Below are positions 8,462 through 18,337 of a stretch of 64,000 bases of DNA, piece after piece. The stretch's first letter is position 1. Each line of letters begins with the position of its first letter. The stretch lies in contig FREY01000003.1 in NCBI GenBank assembly GCA_900143635.1, forward strand, positions 62,001 through 126,000, in the 5' to 3' direction. This DNA comes from Rhodobacteraceae bacterium Alg231-04 (GTDB lineage: Bacteria > Pseudomonadota > Alphaproteobacteria > Rhodobacterales > Rhodobacteraceae). A model generated the notes under the pieces. That model was given only the letters and a program-made list of their open reading frames with translations, was not told the DNA's origin and ran no database searches. The position numbers and the translations under genes were made by a program.

Positions 8462-8647
8462 ATTATTCACTTCTCCGCTGCGATCGGTCGGCTGTTGCCG
8501 GGGTGTGAAGGGGGTTTTAACCCGGCTGCGGTACTATTGTGTAGTGACAATCGGGAGTGGAGCCGATAAACGCGGCGGCAGAGGGGGTGCCCTGATGTGG
8601 AGGTATGAGTTTTGACCAACATTACGGGCCAGACCGAAGGAGCCGAG

Positions 8648-9070
8648 ATGAAGCAAGAAGTGTTTCTGCCGGATGACTATCGACCGGCTGAAGATGAGCC
8701 GTTCATGAATGAACGGCAAACCGAGTATTTCCGACGCAAGCTTTTGAACTGGAAGCAGGAACTTCTGGCGGGAAGCCGCGACACGATCGAGGGATTGCAG
8801 GACAACACCCGCAATATCCCGGATGTCGCCGACCGTGCCAGCGAAGAGACTGACCGGGCGCTGGAACTGCGCACGCGGGACCGCCAGCGCAAGCTGGTTT
8901 CCAAGATCGACTCGGCGATCCGCCGCATCGACGAGGGGGAGTACGGCTACTGCGAAGTGACCGGCGAACCGATCTCGCTGAAGCGTCTGGATGCCCGTCC
9001 GATCGCGACGATGAGCCTGGAAGCGCAGGAACGTCACGAACGGCGCGAGAAAGTCCACCGCGACGACTGA
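8648..9070 (+). CDS. dksA: RNA polymerase-binding transcription factor DksA (single-Cys form)
   Basis: A 140-residue DksA started at ATG 8648, where AAGGAG lies six bases upstream; the upstream start at 8612 has no RBS. The coiled-coil tip DVADRAS carries the two Asp and the Ala needed to act in the RNA polymerase secondary channel with ppGpp. The C-terminal finger reads GYCEVTGEPIS...RLDARPIAT: only one of the four zinc cysteines of E. coli DksA remains. This is the zinc-free type known from Rhodobacter relatives, and suggests independence from zinc and thiol oxidation. It is followed by a strong terminator and so is a single-gene unit. Confidence 0.93.
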   Translation: MKQEVFLPDDYRPAEDEPFMNERQTEYFRRKLLNWKQELLAGSRDTIEGLQDNTRNIPDVADRASEETDRALELRTRDRQRKLVSKIDSAIRRIDEGEYGYCEVTGEPISLKRLDARPIATMSLEAQERHERREKVHRDD

Positions 9071-9098
9071 TTTTTCCAGAGAAAATCAACAGAATCTG

Positions 9099-9129
9099 AA
9101 CGCCGGGGCCTTTCGCTCCGGCGTTTTTT
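9099..9129 (+). terminator. Rho-independent terminator of dksA
   Basis: AACGCCGG (9099-9106) pairs with CCGGCGTT (9118-9125), and the stem runs into a TTTTTT tract. It lies 29 bp past the dksA stop. Confidence 0.85.
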
Positions 9130-9176
9130 CGTTATGGGTGGCTTGGAAGCAACAATATCAGGCAACGGCCCTCGCA

Positions 9177-10358
9177 ATGGTGCTAGACGGACAAAAAATT
9201 ACAATCATTGGCGCGGGAATCGCCGGGCTGACAGCTGCGCTGGTCCTGTCGCGTCAGGGCGCGCAGGTCACGGTGCTGGAACAGGCCGACGCGATCTCTG
9301 AAGTTGGGGCAGGTTTGCAGATCAGCCCCAATGGCGTTGCTGTGTTGCGTGCTTTGGGACTGGGTGATGATCTGGCCTGGCGGTCGCAGCGCGCCCGCGC
9401 CGTTGTTCTGCGCGGTCATCGCAGCGGCAACGAGGTCGTGCGGCTGGATCTCGAACAACATGCGCCCGAACTGGCGTTTTATTTCGTCCACCGCGCCGAT
9501 CTGATCACTATTCTGGCGGATGCGGCGCGCCGTGCAGGCATCAAGGTCCGGCTGCTGCAAAAGGTCGACCGGGTGGATGCCGAAAGCAATCCGGTTGTTC
9601 ATCTGGCCAATGGTGCCCACAGTCAGGCGGATTTGGTGATCGGGGCAGACGGGCTGCACTCCAAGGCGCGAGTGGCGCTGAACGGGGCGGCTAAGCCCTT
9701 CTTTACCGGGCAGGTGGCCTGGCGGGCTATCGTGCCCAATAGCGTTGGGCTTGGTCCCGAAGCACAGCTGTTCATGGGGCCAAAACGGCATCTGGTGGCC
9801 TATCCGTTGCGCGATGGCAGCCGGGTCAATCTGGTCGCGGTACAGGAACGCAAGGCCTGGGCCGATGAGGGCTGGCACCACAGCGATGATCCCGACAATC
9901 TGCGTGCTGCCTTTTCGATGTTCGGCGGTGCCGCAGCGGGCCTGTTGCAATCGGTGGAGGAGGCTGGTCTCTGGGGACTGTTCCGCCATCCGGTCGCGCC
10001 GGTCTGGCACAGGGGCCGGGTGGCCATCCTTGGTGACGCGGCGCATCCAACGCTGCCGTTCATGGCGCAGGGCGCCAATATGGCGCTCGAGGATGCCTGG
10101 GTGCTGGGGCAATGCCTGTCCGGCAAAGGGTCTCTTGAGGAGGGCCTGTCGGCCTATCAGACCGCGCGCCGCGACCGGGCGGAAAAGGTCATTGGTGCAG
10201 CCAACGGCAATGCGTGGAAATACCACCTGCGCCAGCCGTTGGCCTGGCCTGCGCATCAGATCCTGAAACTGGGCGGTCAACTGGCACCACAGCGGATGGT
10301 CAGCCAGTTTGACTGGATCTACCGCTATGATGTGACCAAGGCGGCCGAGGCCGCCTGA
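9177..10358 (+). CDS. FAD-dependent monooxygenase (salicylate hydroxylase-like)
   Basis: A 393-residue flavoprotein. The N-terminal dinucleotide motif IIGAGIAGLTAALVL is followed by the DG motif in IGADGLHSKAR and the GD motif in ILGDAAHPTLPFMAQGAN, the three signatures of class A flavoprotein aromatic hydroxylases. The GTG at 9138 falls just behind the dksA terminator, so I start at ATG 9177, directly before the FAD fold; no good RBS is visible. Substrate is probably an aromatic acid or a 3-hydroxybenzoate/salicylate-like ring, but no neighbouring catabolic gene helps. It converges on xthA with 15 bp between. Confidence 0.8.
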   Translation: MVLDGQKITIIGAGIAGLTAALVLSRQGAQVTVLEQADAISEVGAGLQISPNGVAVLRALGLGDDLAWRSQRARAVVLRGHRSGNEVVRLDLEQHAPELAFYFVHRADLITILADAARRAGIKVRLLQKVDRVDAESNPVVHLANGAHSQADLVIGADGLHSKARVALNGAAKPFFTGQVAWRAIVPNSVGLGPEAQLFMGPKRHLVAYPLRDGSRVNLVAVQERKAWADEGWHHSDDPDNLRAAFSMFGGAAAGLLQSVEEAGLWGLFRHPVAPVWHRGRVAILGDAAHPTLPFMAQGANMALEDAWVLGQCLSGKGSLEEGLSAYQTARRDRAEKVIGAANGNAWKYHLRQPLAWPAHQILKLGGQLAPQRMVSQFDWIYRYDVTKAAEAA

Positions 10359-10373
10359 TCCGGCCTTTCCGGC

Positions 10374-11180
10374 CTAGAGATCCAGATCGACCCAGATCGG
10401 CACATGGTCCGATGGTTTTTCGCGGCCGCGCACATCTTTGTCGATCTGGCAGTCGGTCAGCAGATCCGCCGCCTGCGGGCTGAGCAGAAAGTGGTCGATG
10501 CGAATGCCGTCGTCCCGGTTCCACGCACCGGCCTGATAGTCCCAGAATGAATAATGGCCGGGCCCCTGATGACGGGCCCGGAAGGCCTCGGTGAAGCCGA
10601 GGTTGAGGATGCGCTGATAGGCAGCACGGCTTTCGGGGCGGTGCAGGGCATCCTCGGTCCAGGCTTCGGGGCGTTTGGCGTCCTCGGCCTGTGGGATGAT
10701 GTTATAGTCACCCGCCATAAGGAAGGGCATCTCTTCTGCCAGCAACGCCTCTGCACGGGCCTTCAGTCGTTCCATCCAGCTAAGTTTATAGGCGTATTTG
10801 CCGCCCGGCACCGGTGTGCCGTCGTCCTGCAATTCAACGGGGTTGCCATTGGGCAGGTAAAGGCCGCAGATGCGGATCGCCTGTTTGCCAACAACCGTTG
10901 CTTCGATCCAGCGGGCCTGTTCATCGCTGTCATCACCGGGCAGACCGCGGCGCACGTCTTCCAGCGGCAGTTTCGACAGGATCGCCACCCCGTTAAAGCT
11001 CTTCTGGCCATGGGTTTCGACATTGTAGCCGCGGTCCTCGAACAATTCGCGGGGGAAGGCCTCGTCTACGGATTTGATTTCCTGCAGCAGCACCACATCC
11101 GGCTGCGCCTCGTCCAGCCACTGGGGCAGGGCATTGGCGCGGGCCTTGATACCGTTGATGTTGAAGGTGGCGATTTTCAT
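10374..11180 (-). CDS. xthA: Exodeoxyribonuclease III
   Basis: A 268-residue enzyme of the ExoIII/AP-endonuclease family. FNINGIKAR at the N-terminus holds the metal-binding Asn, QEIKSVDEAFP holds the catalytic Glu, MAGDYNIIP the Asp/Asn pair, and KPSDHVPIW the terminal Asp-His. Full length for the family. It cleaves DNA at abasic sites and removes 3' blocks in base-excision repair. The gene is read towards the FAD monooxygenase; erpA lies 190 bp upstream on the same strand, separated by a dispersed intergenic element. Confidence 0.93.
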   Translation of the reverse strand: MKIATFNINGIKARANALPQWLDEAQPDVVLLQEIKSVDEAFPRELFEDRGYNVETHGQKSFNGVAILSKLPLEDVRRGLPGDDSDEQARWIEATVVGKQAIRICGLYLPNGNPVELQDDGTPVPGGKYAYKLSWMERLKARAEALLAEEMPFLMAGDYNIIPQAEDAKRPEAWTEDALHRPESRAAYQRILNLGFTEAFRARHQGPGHYSFWDYQAGAWNRDDGIRIDHFLLSPQAADLLTDCQIDKDVRGREKPSDHVPIWVDLDL

Positions 11181-11336
11181 TGGACTCTCCCGGCGCGGCC
11201 AAAGGGCAGGTGTTGTGTTGATCTATCACCCAAGAGCGCGTCGCGCACAAGGCTGGTGGCGCCGCGCTGACCGGCGGCGAAGATGTGGTGAAGGTAGGGG
11301 CGCTGCCCCTCTGCGCCCCTTGGGCGCATTCACCCC

Positions 11337-11358
11337 GGAGTATTTTCAAAAAGATGAA
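11337..11358 (+). repeat. Dispersed intergenic element, copy 1
   Basis: The core GGAGTATTTTCAAAAAGATG (continuing AA) follows a GC-rich stretch with short hairpins (11298-11330). Similar cores, G-(A/G)-(G/-)TATTT then a purine-rich stretch ending GATGA(A), occur at 26924, 63769 and, inverted, 34305. It lies between xthA and erpA. Confidence 0.5.
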
Positions 11359-11370
11359 TGCTGAGGTGGT

Positions 11371-11694
<324 letters not shown>

Positions 11695-11787
11695 GAGAGG
11701 TTCCAGTGCGGTTTCGGATTGCAGCGCAGCACATTATATAGAAAGCTGGCGCCATGGCGGCAAGATTGGCTGGGGAATAAATAATTG

Positions 11788-12951
11788 ATGCACCGCGTTT
11801 ATGCACCCTATGCCTCGAATCCCGAGCGCATTCGGGGACGTCTCTATCCGGAAGAGGAAATGAGCTTTCGCTCGCCGTTTCAGCGGGATCGCGACCGGAT
11901 TATCCATGCTTCGGCCTTTCGGCGCCTGAAGCATAAGACGCAAGTGTTTGTTGAACATGAAGGTGACAATTACCGCACCCGTCTGACCCATTCGATTGAG
12001 GTGGCGCAGGTGGGCCGCACCATTGCCGGCGCGCTGGGGCTGAACCAAGAGCTGACCGAGGCGGTGGCGCTGGCGCATGATCTGGGCCACACGCCCTTTG
12101 GCCACACCGGTGAGGATGCGTTGCATGGGCTGATGGCGCCCTATGGTGGCTTTGACCACAATGCGCAGGCGATCCGCATTGTCACCGCGCTGGAGCAGCA
12201 TTACGCCCAATTTGACGGGTTGAACCTGACATGGGAATGCCTGGAAGCGATTGCCAAACACAATGGCCCGGTGACTGGCGATTTGCCCTACGCGCTGGAA
12301 GAGTATGATGCGCGCCATGATCTGGAATTGCACACCCATGCCAGCGGTGAGGCGCAGGTGGCGGCACTTGCCGATGATGTGGCCTATAACAATCACGATC
12401 TGCATGACGGGCTGCGGGCCGGGCTGTTCAGCGATGAGGACATTGCCGAACTGCCTCTGGTGGGGCGCGCTTACAGCGATGTGGACCGGAAATACCCCGG
12501 ACTGGAGGCCAGCCGTCGCCGCCATGAGGCGCTGCGCCGGGTTTTTGGCGTGATGGTGTCGGATGTGATTGATACCTCGCGCGCCAATATCACTGAAAGC
12601 GGTGTGGCCAGCGTCGAGGAGGTGCGGGCACTGGGGCGGCCGGTTGTGCAATTCTCGACCGGGCTTTGGGCGGAGCTGAAGGAAATCCGCAGCTTCTTGT
12701 TCACCCGCATGTACCGGGCGCCCTCGGTGATGGTCAAACGCACTGAGGTCGGCAAGGTGGTGGAAGCGCTGTTTCCTTTTTACCTGCAGAACCCGCATGA
12801 GATGCCAGCCCGCTGGGAGGCCAGAATTGAGGCCGCCGACACCGAAACGGCGCTGGCGCGGATCGTGTCTGACTATATCGCAGGCATGACCGATCGTTTT
12901 GCCCTGCAAGAGCATCAGCGGCTGATCCGGGGGATCGAAACCGGGCAGTAA
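11788..12951 (+). CDS. dgt: Deoxyguanosinetriphosphate triphosphohydrolase-like protein
   Basis: A 387-residue HD-domain hydrolase. The metal site is visible as RTRLTHSIEVAQ (His68) and ALAHDLGHTPFGH (His97-Asp98), with the later Asp in NNHDLHDG. The N-terminal NPERIRGRLYPEEE and SAFRRLKHKTQVF segments are typical of the dGTPase-like subfamily found next to erpA and argS in alphaproteobacteria. It hydrolyses dNTPs to nucleoside and triphosphate. ATG 11788 is chosen over the overlapping TTG at 11785. Confidence 0.88.
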   Translation: MHRVYAPYASNPERIRGRLYPEEEMSFRSPFQRDRDRIIHASAFRRLKHKTQVFVEHEGDNYRTRLTHSIEVAQVGRTIAGALGLNQELTEAVALAHDLGHTPFGHTGEDALHGLMAPYGGFDHNAQAIRIVTALEQHYAQFDGLNLTWECLEAIAKHNGPVTGDLPYALEEYDARHDLELHTHASGEAQVAALADDVAYNNHDLHDGLRAGLFSDEDIAELPLVGRAYSDVDRKYPGLEASRRRHEALRRVFGVMVSDVIDTSRANITESGVASVEEVRALGRPVVQFSTGLWAELKEIRSFLFTRMYRAPSVMVKRTEVGKVVEALFPFYLQNPHEMPARWEARIEAADTETALARIVSDYIAGMTDRFALQEHQRLIRGIETGQ

Positions 12952-13037
12952 CGATGCTGGCGCTATCAGCTGATTGATCTGGCCCTATGAACACTGTGCG
13001 TCTGGCTGTTCTTAAGGGCAGCCAATCAGGAGCGCAG

Positions 13038-13337
13038 ATGACCCGCTGGACCGTGACATTTCAGGATAAACCCGAGATGGGCAGAATCCGCGGCGACAAA
13101 TCGCGGCGCCGGGCGCATATTGCTTTTGTGCAGGCGCATCCAGAGCTGGATATTGGCGGGCCGCTGGCCATGGCGCCGATGCAGGATTTCCCCGGTGCGA
13201 TCTGGACAGTAGAGGCGGAAACACGCGCGGATGTCGAACGTTTGATCCTGCAGGATCCCTATTTCGTGCGTAGCCTGCGGCAGTATGCGATACTATCGTT
13301 TCAAACTCGTGCGGCCCGACAAAAGACGTCGCACTGA
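13038..13337 (+). CDS. YciI-like protein
   Basis: A 99-residue protein with the YciI/ferredoxin-like fold: a conserved His in RRAHIAFVQAHPEL, the GGPLAMAPMQDFPGAIWTVE centre and the DVERLILQDPYF motif that defines the family. Starting at ATG 13038 gives AGGAG five bases upstream; an earlier ATG at 12987 has no RBS and adds an unrelated leader. YciI proteins are small dehydratase-like enzymes of uncertain substrate. It lies 86 bp after dgt, in the same direction. Confidence 0.8.
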   Translation: MTRWTVTFQDKPEMGRIRGDKSRRRAHIAFVQAHPELDIGGPLAMAPMQDFPGAIWTVEAETRADVERLILQDPYFVRSLRQYAILSFQTRAARQKTSH

Positions 13338-13526
13338 CCGCTTGTTACCTGCATCGCCATTTGGTTGCCCGTCGCTGGGTGTGGCGGGTCTCTGACCTCA
13401 TCGGGCTACCAAAGGTGAGGGATTGCTCCGCAAAAAGCTTGGTTAGATGTTGCGGGGTTGGCCCCGGAAGGTTGACCCTATGGCTGGGCATGGTAATCCC
13501 GCAGTTGAACCAATGGGACGCCTGAT

Positions 13527-15272
13527 ATGAACCTCTTTACCGACATCCGCTCGCTTGTGATTGACAGCCTTGGTGCCATGACCGCCGAAGGCGTGCTGCC
13601 GGAAGGGCTGGATCTGCGAAACGTTGCGGTAGAGCCGCCGCGCGATGCCGCCCATGGCGATATGGCCACCAATGCGGCGATGGTGCTGGCAAAACCCGCC
13701 AAGATGAAACCGCGTGATATCGCCGATGCGCTGGCCGCCAAACTCGCCGAAGATGATCGTGTAACATCAGCCGAGGTGGCAGGCCCCGGATTTTTGAACC
13801 TGCGGCTGGATGCTTCGGTCTGGCAGGATGTCGTCAAATCGGTTCTGGCAGGCGGAACAGATTTTGGGCGCTCGGACACGGGCGCGGGCAAGACGGTCAA
13901 CGTAGAATATGTGTCCGCCAACCCCACCGGCCCGCTGCATGTGGGCCACACGCGCGGTGCGGTCTTTGGCGATGCGCTGGCCAGCCTGCTGGACTATGCA
14001 GGTTATGACGTCACCCGCGAGTATTACATCAATGATGGCGGAGCTCAGGTCGATGTTCTGGCGCGCTCTGCCTACCTGCGTTACCTTGAAGCGCACGGTC
14101 AGGACGTAGAATTCCCCGATGGCACCTATCCGGGTGAATACCTCAAAGATGTCGGGTCTGCGCTGAAGGCGGAGTTTGGCGACAAGTTCATTGGCAAGGG
14201 CGAAGAGGTCTGGCTGGAAGACATCCGCAACTTCGCAACCAAAGCAATGATGGATCTGGTCCGCTCCGATCTGGCGTCGCTGGGCATCAAGATGGACAAG
14301 TTCTATTCCGAAAAGTCGCTTTATGGCACCGGCCGGATCGAGGCGGCTCTGAAAGAGCTTGATGACAAGGGCCTGATTTACGAAGGCGTGCTGGAGCCGC
14401 CGAAAGGCAAAAAGCCGGATGATTGGGAGCCGCGCGAACAGACCCTGTTCAAATCCACCGAACATGGAGATGATGTCGACCGGCCGGTGAAGAAATCGGA
14501 TGGTGCCTGGACCTATTTCGCGCCGGATATTGCCTACCACTATGACAAGGTCAGCCGTGGCTATGACCTGCTGATCGACATTTTTGGTGCCGATCACGGT
14601 GGTTACGTAAAGCGGATGAAGGCGGCTGTTTCGGCGCTGTCTGACGGCAAGGTACCTTTGGACATCAAGCTGACCCAGCTGGTGAAGCTGTACAAAAACG
14701 GTGAACCGTTCAAGATGTCCAAACGGGCAGGGACCTTTGTTACCCTGCGCGATGTGGTCGATCAGGTTGGCCCCGATGTGACCCGCTTTGTGATGCTGAC
14801 GCGCAAGAACGACGCGCCGCTGGACTTCGATTTTGACAAGGTGCTGGAACAGTCCAAGGACAACCCGGTTTTCTATGTGCAATACGCCAATGCGCGGATC
14901 TGCTCGACCCTGCGCAAGGCAGGCGAGGCTGGTGTTGCCACCGATGATGCCACCCTGTCGGCGGCGGATCTCGGCCTGTTGAAACATGAGGCACAGCTGG
15001 CAGTGGCAGGCAAACTGGCCGAATGGCCGCGTCTGGTGGAAATCGCTGCGCGCACCAATGAACCGCACCGGGTGGCCTTCTATCTCTATGATCTGGCCTC
15101 GGAACTGCACGGTCTCTACCACATGGGTAAGTCCAATGAGGATTTACGTTTTGTTAATGAGAGCAGCGAAACCGCAACACATGCCAATTTGGCGCTGGCG
15201 CGTGCTGTTTCCGTTGTTATTTCCGCCGGTCTTGGTATTCTTGGGGTGAAACCGGCGCAGGAGATGCGGTAG
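13527..15272 (+). CDS. argS: Arginyl-tRNA synthetase
   Basis: A 581-residue class I synthetase. It carries the N-terminal arginine-specific additional domain, the HIGH-type motif HVGH (138-141) in [13 protein letters not shown], the KMSK-type motif in [15 protein letters not shown] and a DALR anticodon-binding domain at the C-terminus. Full length. It charges tRNA-Arg. It heads the conserved series argS, SPOR protein, nagZ, scpA, scpB. The 189 bp in front contain no gene and presumably the operon promoter. Confidence 0.95.
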   Translation: MNLFTDIRSLVIDSLGAMTAEGVLPEGLDLRNVAVEPPRDAAHGDMATNAAMVLAKPAKMKPRDIADALAAKLAEDDRVTSAEVAGPGFLNLRLDASVWQDVVKSVLAGGTDFGRSDTGAGKTVNVEYVSANPTGPLHVGHTRGAVFGDALASLLDYAGYDVTREYYINDGGAQVDVLARSAYLRYLEAHGQDVEFPDGTYPGEYLKDVGSALKAEFGDKFIGKGEEVWLEDIRNFATKAMMDLVRSDLASLGIKMDKFYSEKSLYGTGRIEAALKELDDKGLIYEGVLEPPKGKKPDDWEPREQTLFKSTEHGDDVDRPVKKSDGAWTYFAPDIAYHYDKVSRGYDLLIDIFGADHGGYVKRMKAAVSALSDGKVPLDIKLTQLVKLYKNGEPFKMSKRAGTFVTLRDVVDQVGPDVTRFVMLTRKNDAPLDFDFDKVLEQSKDNPVFYVQYANARICSTLRKAGEAGVATDDATLSAADLGLLKHEAQLAVAGKLAEWPRLVEIAARTNEPHRVAFYLYDLASELHGLYHMGKSNEDLRFVNESSETATHANLALARAVSVVISAGLGILGVKPAQEMR

Positions 15273-15355
15273 CCAATACCGCCCGAACCGCCGGACAGAG
15301 GCAGTTCAGAGACCCGAGAATGCGGACAATACCGCATCAGGGCAGTGAGGCGAAT

Positions 15356-16549
15356 ATGGCGTATGTTGCGCAGGCCGGTGGGATTCCGGCCTTTCACCCC
15401 AAAGGTGCAGCCCCGAGTCTGGGCGGTGCCTCCGGCTATGGCCAGCAAAACGATTTTCAACCCTACCAGTACCAGCCCTATGGCGGTGACCAACAGGGCG
15501 GCTACGACTATGATGCAGCGGCGCCGCAGGCGACGGCTGTCGTTGCGGATGCTGCTCCGGCTTTGCCGCGTCTGGCCCGCATGGCTGGGTTCCTGGGGGC
15601 TGCGGCCTCGCTGGCGCTGATCGTTGGTGTTGGCGTCTGGAGCTATGAGATTATTTCGCGCGATGTGAGCGGCGTGCCCGTGGTGCGCGCTGTTGAGGGC
15701 CCGATGCGGGTGCAGCCTGCTGATCCCGGTGGATTGGCGGCGGATCATCAGGGGCTCGCGGTGAATGCGGTGGCCGCAACCGGCGGCGCTGCTGCGCCAG
15801 CCGATCGTCTGGTTCTGGCCCCTTCGGCCGTCACCCTGACCGAAGACGACCAACCGCTGGTCGAACTCACCGAGGTGGAAACCCTGAAAGCGCCCATTCC
15901 CGGCAGCGAGGCAGATCAGGTCACTAATCAGGTCGCGAACCAAGATGCCTTTGAGCAGGGACAGATGGATGCCCTGCTGGCAGAGTTGACTGTTGGTGCC
16001 ACCCCGTTGGAGCCAATGGCAGAAACCGTCACTGTGGCTGCGGTATCCGAGTCTGTTCCGGCCTCCCCCCCCGTTTCTGTTCCGGCCTCTGTTCCGGCGC
16101 CAGCCATCGTGCAGCCTGAACCTATCAGCGCTGTGACCACCCCCTCTGTGAGCCCGGCCACCCCGGCGCTGCAGGTGATGCCCGGCAATGCCCGCTCTCT
16201 GCGTCCGACGGCCCGTCCGGCCAGCCTGTCATCCTCGGTTGACGTGGTTGTTCCCGCCGCCGCGTCCGAGGTCGAAGCGGATATTGCCACAGTGGCCGCA
16301 GGCACCCGTCTTGCGCAGCTCGGCGCCTATGAAAGCGCTGCGGTTGCGCGCTCTGAATGGGATCGCATCCAAGGCCGGTTCCCAGATTTCTTTGAAGGAA
16401 AGCAACGCGTTATACAGCGCGCTGAAAGTGGCGGTCGGATCTTCTATCGCCTGCGGGTGAAGGGATTTGACGATCTCGCCATGGCCCGCCGTTTCTGCTC
16501 AGAGCTGGCGGCTGGCCGGGCCGAATGCATTCCGGTGGTGCACCGCTGA
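15356..16549 (+). CDS. SPOR-domain protein
   Basis: A 397-residue membrane protein. A cytoplasmic Gly/Tyr/Gln-rich N-terminus (about 1-70) is followed by one transmembrane helix (MAGFLGAAASLALIVGVGVW), a long Pro/Val/Ala-rich periplasmic linker and a C-terminal SPOR domain (about 320-397; TRLAQLGAYES...RVKGFDDLAMARRFC). SPOR domains bind denuded glycan at the division site. The neighbour nagZ, which recycles peptidoglycan and overlaps its stop (TGATG), supports a cell-wall role. ATG 15320 is an alternative start; 15356 has a GAGG upstream. Confidence 0.85.
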   Translation: MAYVAQAGGIPAFHPKGAAPSLGGASGYGQQNDFQPYQYQPYGGDQQGGYDYDAAAPQATAVVADAAPALPRLARMAGFLGAAASLALIVGVGVWSYEIISRDVSGVPVVRAVEGPMRVQPADPGGLAADHQGLAVNAVAATGGAAAPADRLVLAPSAVTLTEDDQPLVELTEVETLKAPIPGSEADQVTNQVANQDAFEQGQMDALLAELTVGATPLEPMAETVTVAAVSESVPASPPVSVPASVPAPAIVQPEPISAVTTPSVSPATPALQVMPGNARSLRPTARPASLSSSVDVVVPAAASEVEADIATVAAGTRLAQLGAYESAAVARSEWDRIQGRFPDFFEGKQRVIQRAESGGRIFYRLRVKGFDDLAMARRFCSELAAGRAECIPVVHR

Positions 16550-17553
16550 TGCGCTTTGGCGCGACAATTCTCGACGCCGAGGGCCTGCGCCTGACCGCGG
16601 AAGAGAAAGCACTGTTCCGCGACACCTCGCCATTTGGGTTCATCCTGTTTGCCCGCAATATCGACAGTGCCGATCAGATCCGCGCCCTGTGTGATGATTT
16701 CCGCGAGGCGGTTGGACGCGACTGTCTTATTACCATCGATCAGGAGGGCGGCCGGGTCCAGCGCCTGCGCCCGCCGCTGGCGCGCCAATGGCTGCCGCCG
16801 CTGGATCACGTGGCCCGCGCCAAAGACGCTGCGCCGCGCGCCATGTATCTGCGCTATCGGTTGATTGCGCAGGAGCTGCGCCGCCTTGGGATCGACAGCA
16901 ACTGCGCGCCAATGGCGGATATTGCAGGTGCCGAAACCCATGAGTTCCTGAAAAACCGTTGCTATGACGATGGCCTTGAGGCCGTGGTGGAAATTGCCCG
17001 GCAGGTGGCGCAGGCACATCTGGACGGCGGTGTCCTGCCGGTGCTGAAACATATCCCCGGCCATGGCCGTGCCACCGCTGACAGCCATCTTGGTCTGCCG
17101 CGTGTCGCCGCGGATGCCACAGTGCTGGACCAGACGGATTTCGCCGCCTTTCGGACGCTCAACGATCTGCCGCTCGGTATGACTGCCCATCTGGTCTATG
17201 ACGCGATTGACAGCGAACCGGCGACCCTGTCGCCCAAGGTGATGCAGGTGATCCGCGAAGACATCGGGTTCGGCGGGCTGATCATGACCGATGATATCTC
17301 GATGAAGGCGCTGTCGGGCTCTTATGGCGACATCTCGCGCCGGTCGCTGGCCGCGGGCTGCGATGTGATCCTGCTGTGCAACGCCAGCCTGGACGAGCGC
17401 GGCGAGACGGCCGCCGCCGCCGGAGAAATGTCGGATATTGCCCAGACACGGGCGATGGCGGCGATGTCTGCACGCAAAGCCCCCGCAGAACTTGACATTG
17501 AAGCGGCTGAGGCTGAACTATCTGCCCTTATGGGCGGACAGGTATATGGCTGA
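16549..17553 (+). CDS. nagZ: Beta-N-acetylhexosaminidase
   Basis: A 334-residue glycoside hydrolase family 3 enzyme. IDQEGGRVQRL (about 64-74) and the active-site loop KHIPGHGRA (167-175, with the His general acid) are diagnostic for NagZ, as is the nucleophile region LIMTDDISMKAL. It removes GlcNAc from anhydro-muropeptides in the cytoplasm during cell-wall recycling. The start overlaps the SPOR stop and its own stop lies 8 bp inside scpA, so the block is translationally coupled. Confidence 0.92.
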   Translation: MRFGATILDAEGLRLTAEEKALFRDTSPFGFILFARNIDSADQIRALCDDFREAVGRDCLITIDQEGGRVQRLRPPLARQWLPPLDHVARAKDAAPRAMYLRYRLIAQELRRLGIDSNCAPMADIAGAETHEFLKNRCYDDGLEAVVEIARQVAQAHLDGGVLPVLKHIPGHGRATADSHLGLPRVAADATVLDQTDFAAFRTLNDLPLGMTAHLVYDAIDSEPATLSPKVMQVIREDIGFGGLIMTDDISMKALSGSYGDISRRSLAAGCDVILLCNASLDERGETAAAAGEMSDIAQTRAMAAMSARKAPAELDIEAAEAELSALMGGQVYG

Positions 17554-18337
17554 AAACCTCTTTGAAGAACAGGAACTGACGGTCGAGGAACGGCTGGCGG
17601 CTGAAGCGCTGATTGTGGATGTCGGCGGCTTTGAAGGGCCGCTGGACGTGCTGCTGACGCTGTCGCGCACCCAAAAGGTGGATCTGCGGCAGATTTCCGT
17701 GCTGGATCTGGCGCGCCAGTATCTGTCCTTTGTCGACAAGGCCAAAGAACTGCGCATCGAACTGGCAGCGGATTACCTGGTCATGGCTGCATGGCTGGCA
17801 TTCCTGAAATCCCGGCTGTTGCTACCACCAGACCCCAGCGACGAAGGCCCCACCGGCGATGAGCTGGCCGCCCATCTGGCCTTCCAGCTGGAACGCCTTC
17901 AGGCCATGCGCGACGCCGCAGCCCGGCTGATGGCCCATGACCGGCTGGGGCGCGATTTCTTTGCCCGTGGCCATTCCGAAAACATGACGCGTGTCCGGTC
18001 CGTGACCTACAGCGCCAATCTGCTGGACCTGATGCAGGGTTATGCCCGCATCCGCACCCGTGATGATTTCCGCCCCTTTGTGATGGACCGCGAATCGGTT
18101 TTCACCATGGAAGAAGCGCTGGAACGTATGCGCGGCCTGCTGGGGTTCACCGGCGGCTGGACCGATATCCTCAGCTATCTGCCGGATGGCTGGCACAGTG
18201 ACCCGGTCAAACGGCGCTCGGCCACGGCCTCGACCTTTGCGGCGGCGCTGCAACTGGTCAAGGAAGGCCGGCTGGAACTGCGCCAGAGCGCCTCATTCGA
18301 ACCCCTCCAACTGCGCAGCTGCGAGAAGGAAAGCTGA
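17546..18337 (+). CDS. scpA: Segregation and condensation protein A
   Basis: A 263-residue kleisin. The N-terminal motif VDVGGFEGPLDVLLTLSR is the hallmark of ScpA, followed by ISVLDLARQYL and the helix that carries LAADYLVMAAWLAFLKSRLLLP. The C-terminal winged helix is near ATASTFAAALQLVKEG. It bridges SMC heads in chromosome condensation. The start overlaps nagZ by 8 bp and the stop overlaps the scpB start (TGATG). Confidence 0.92.
   Translation: MAENLFEEQELTVEERLAAEALIVDVGGFEGPLDVLLTLSRTQKVDLRQISVLDLARQYLSFVDKAKELRIELAADYLVMAAWLAFLKSRLLLPPDPSDEGPTGDELAAHLAFQLERLQAMRDAAARLMAHDRLGRDFFARGHSENMTRVRSVTYSANLLDLMQGYARIRTRDDFRPFVMDRESVFTMEEALERMRGLLGFTGGWTDILSYLPDGWHSDPVKRRSATASTFAAALQLVKEGRLELRQSASFEPLQLRSCEKES

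Noticed and set aside
13767-15122. Long minus-strand open frame opposite argS
   Set aside because: It mirrors the codon structure of a certain gene (argS), has no RBS or recognisable domain, and its composition is that of an antisense shadow in GC-rich DNA.
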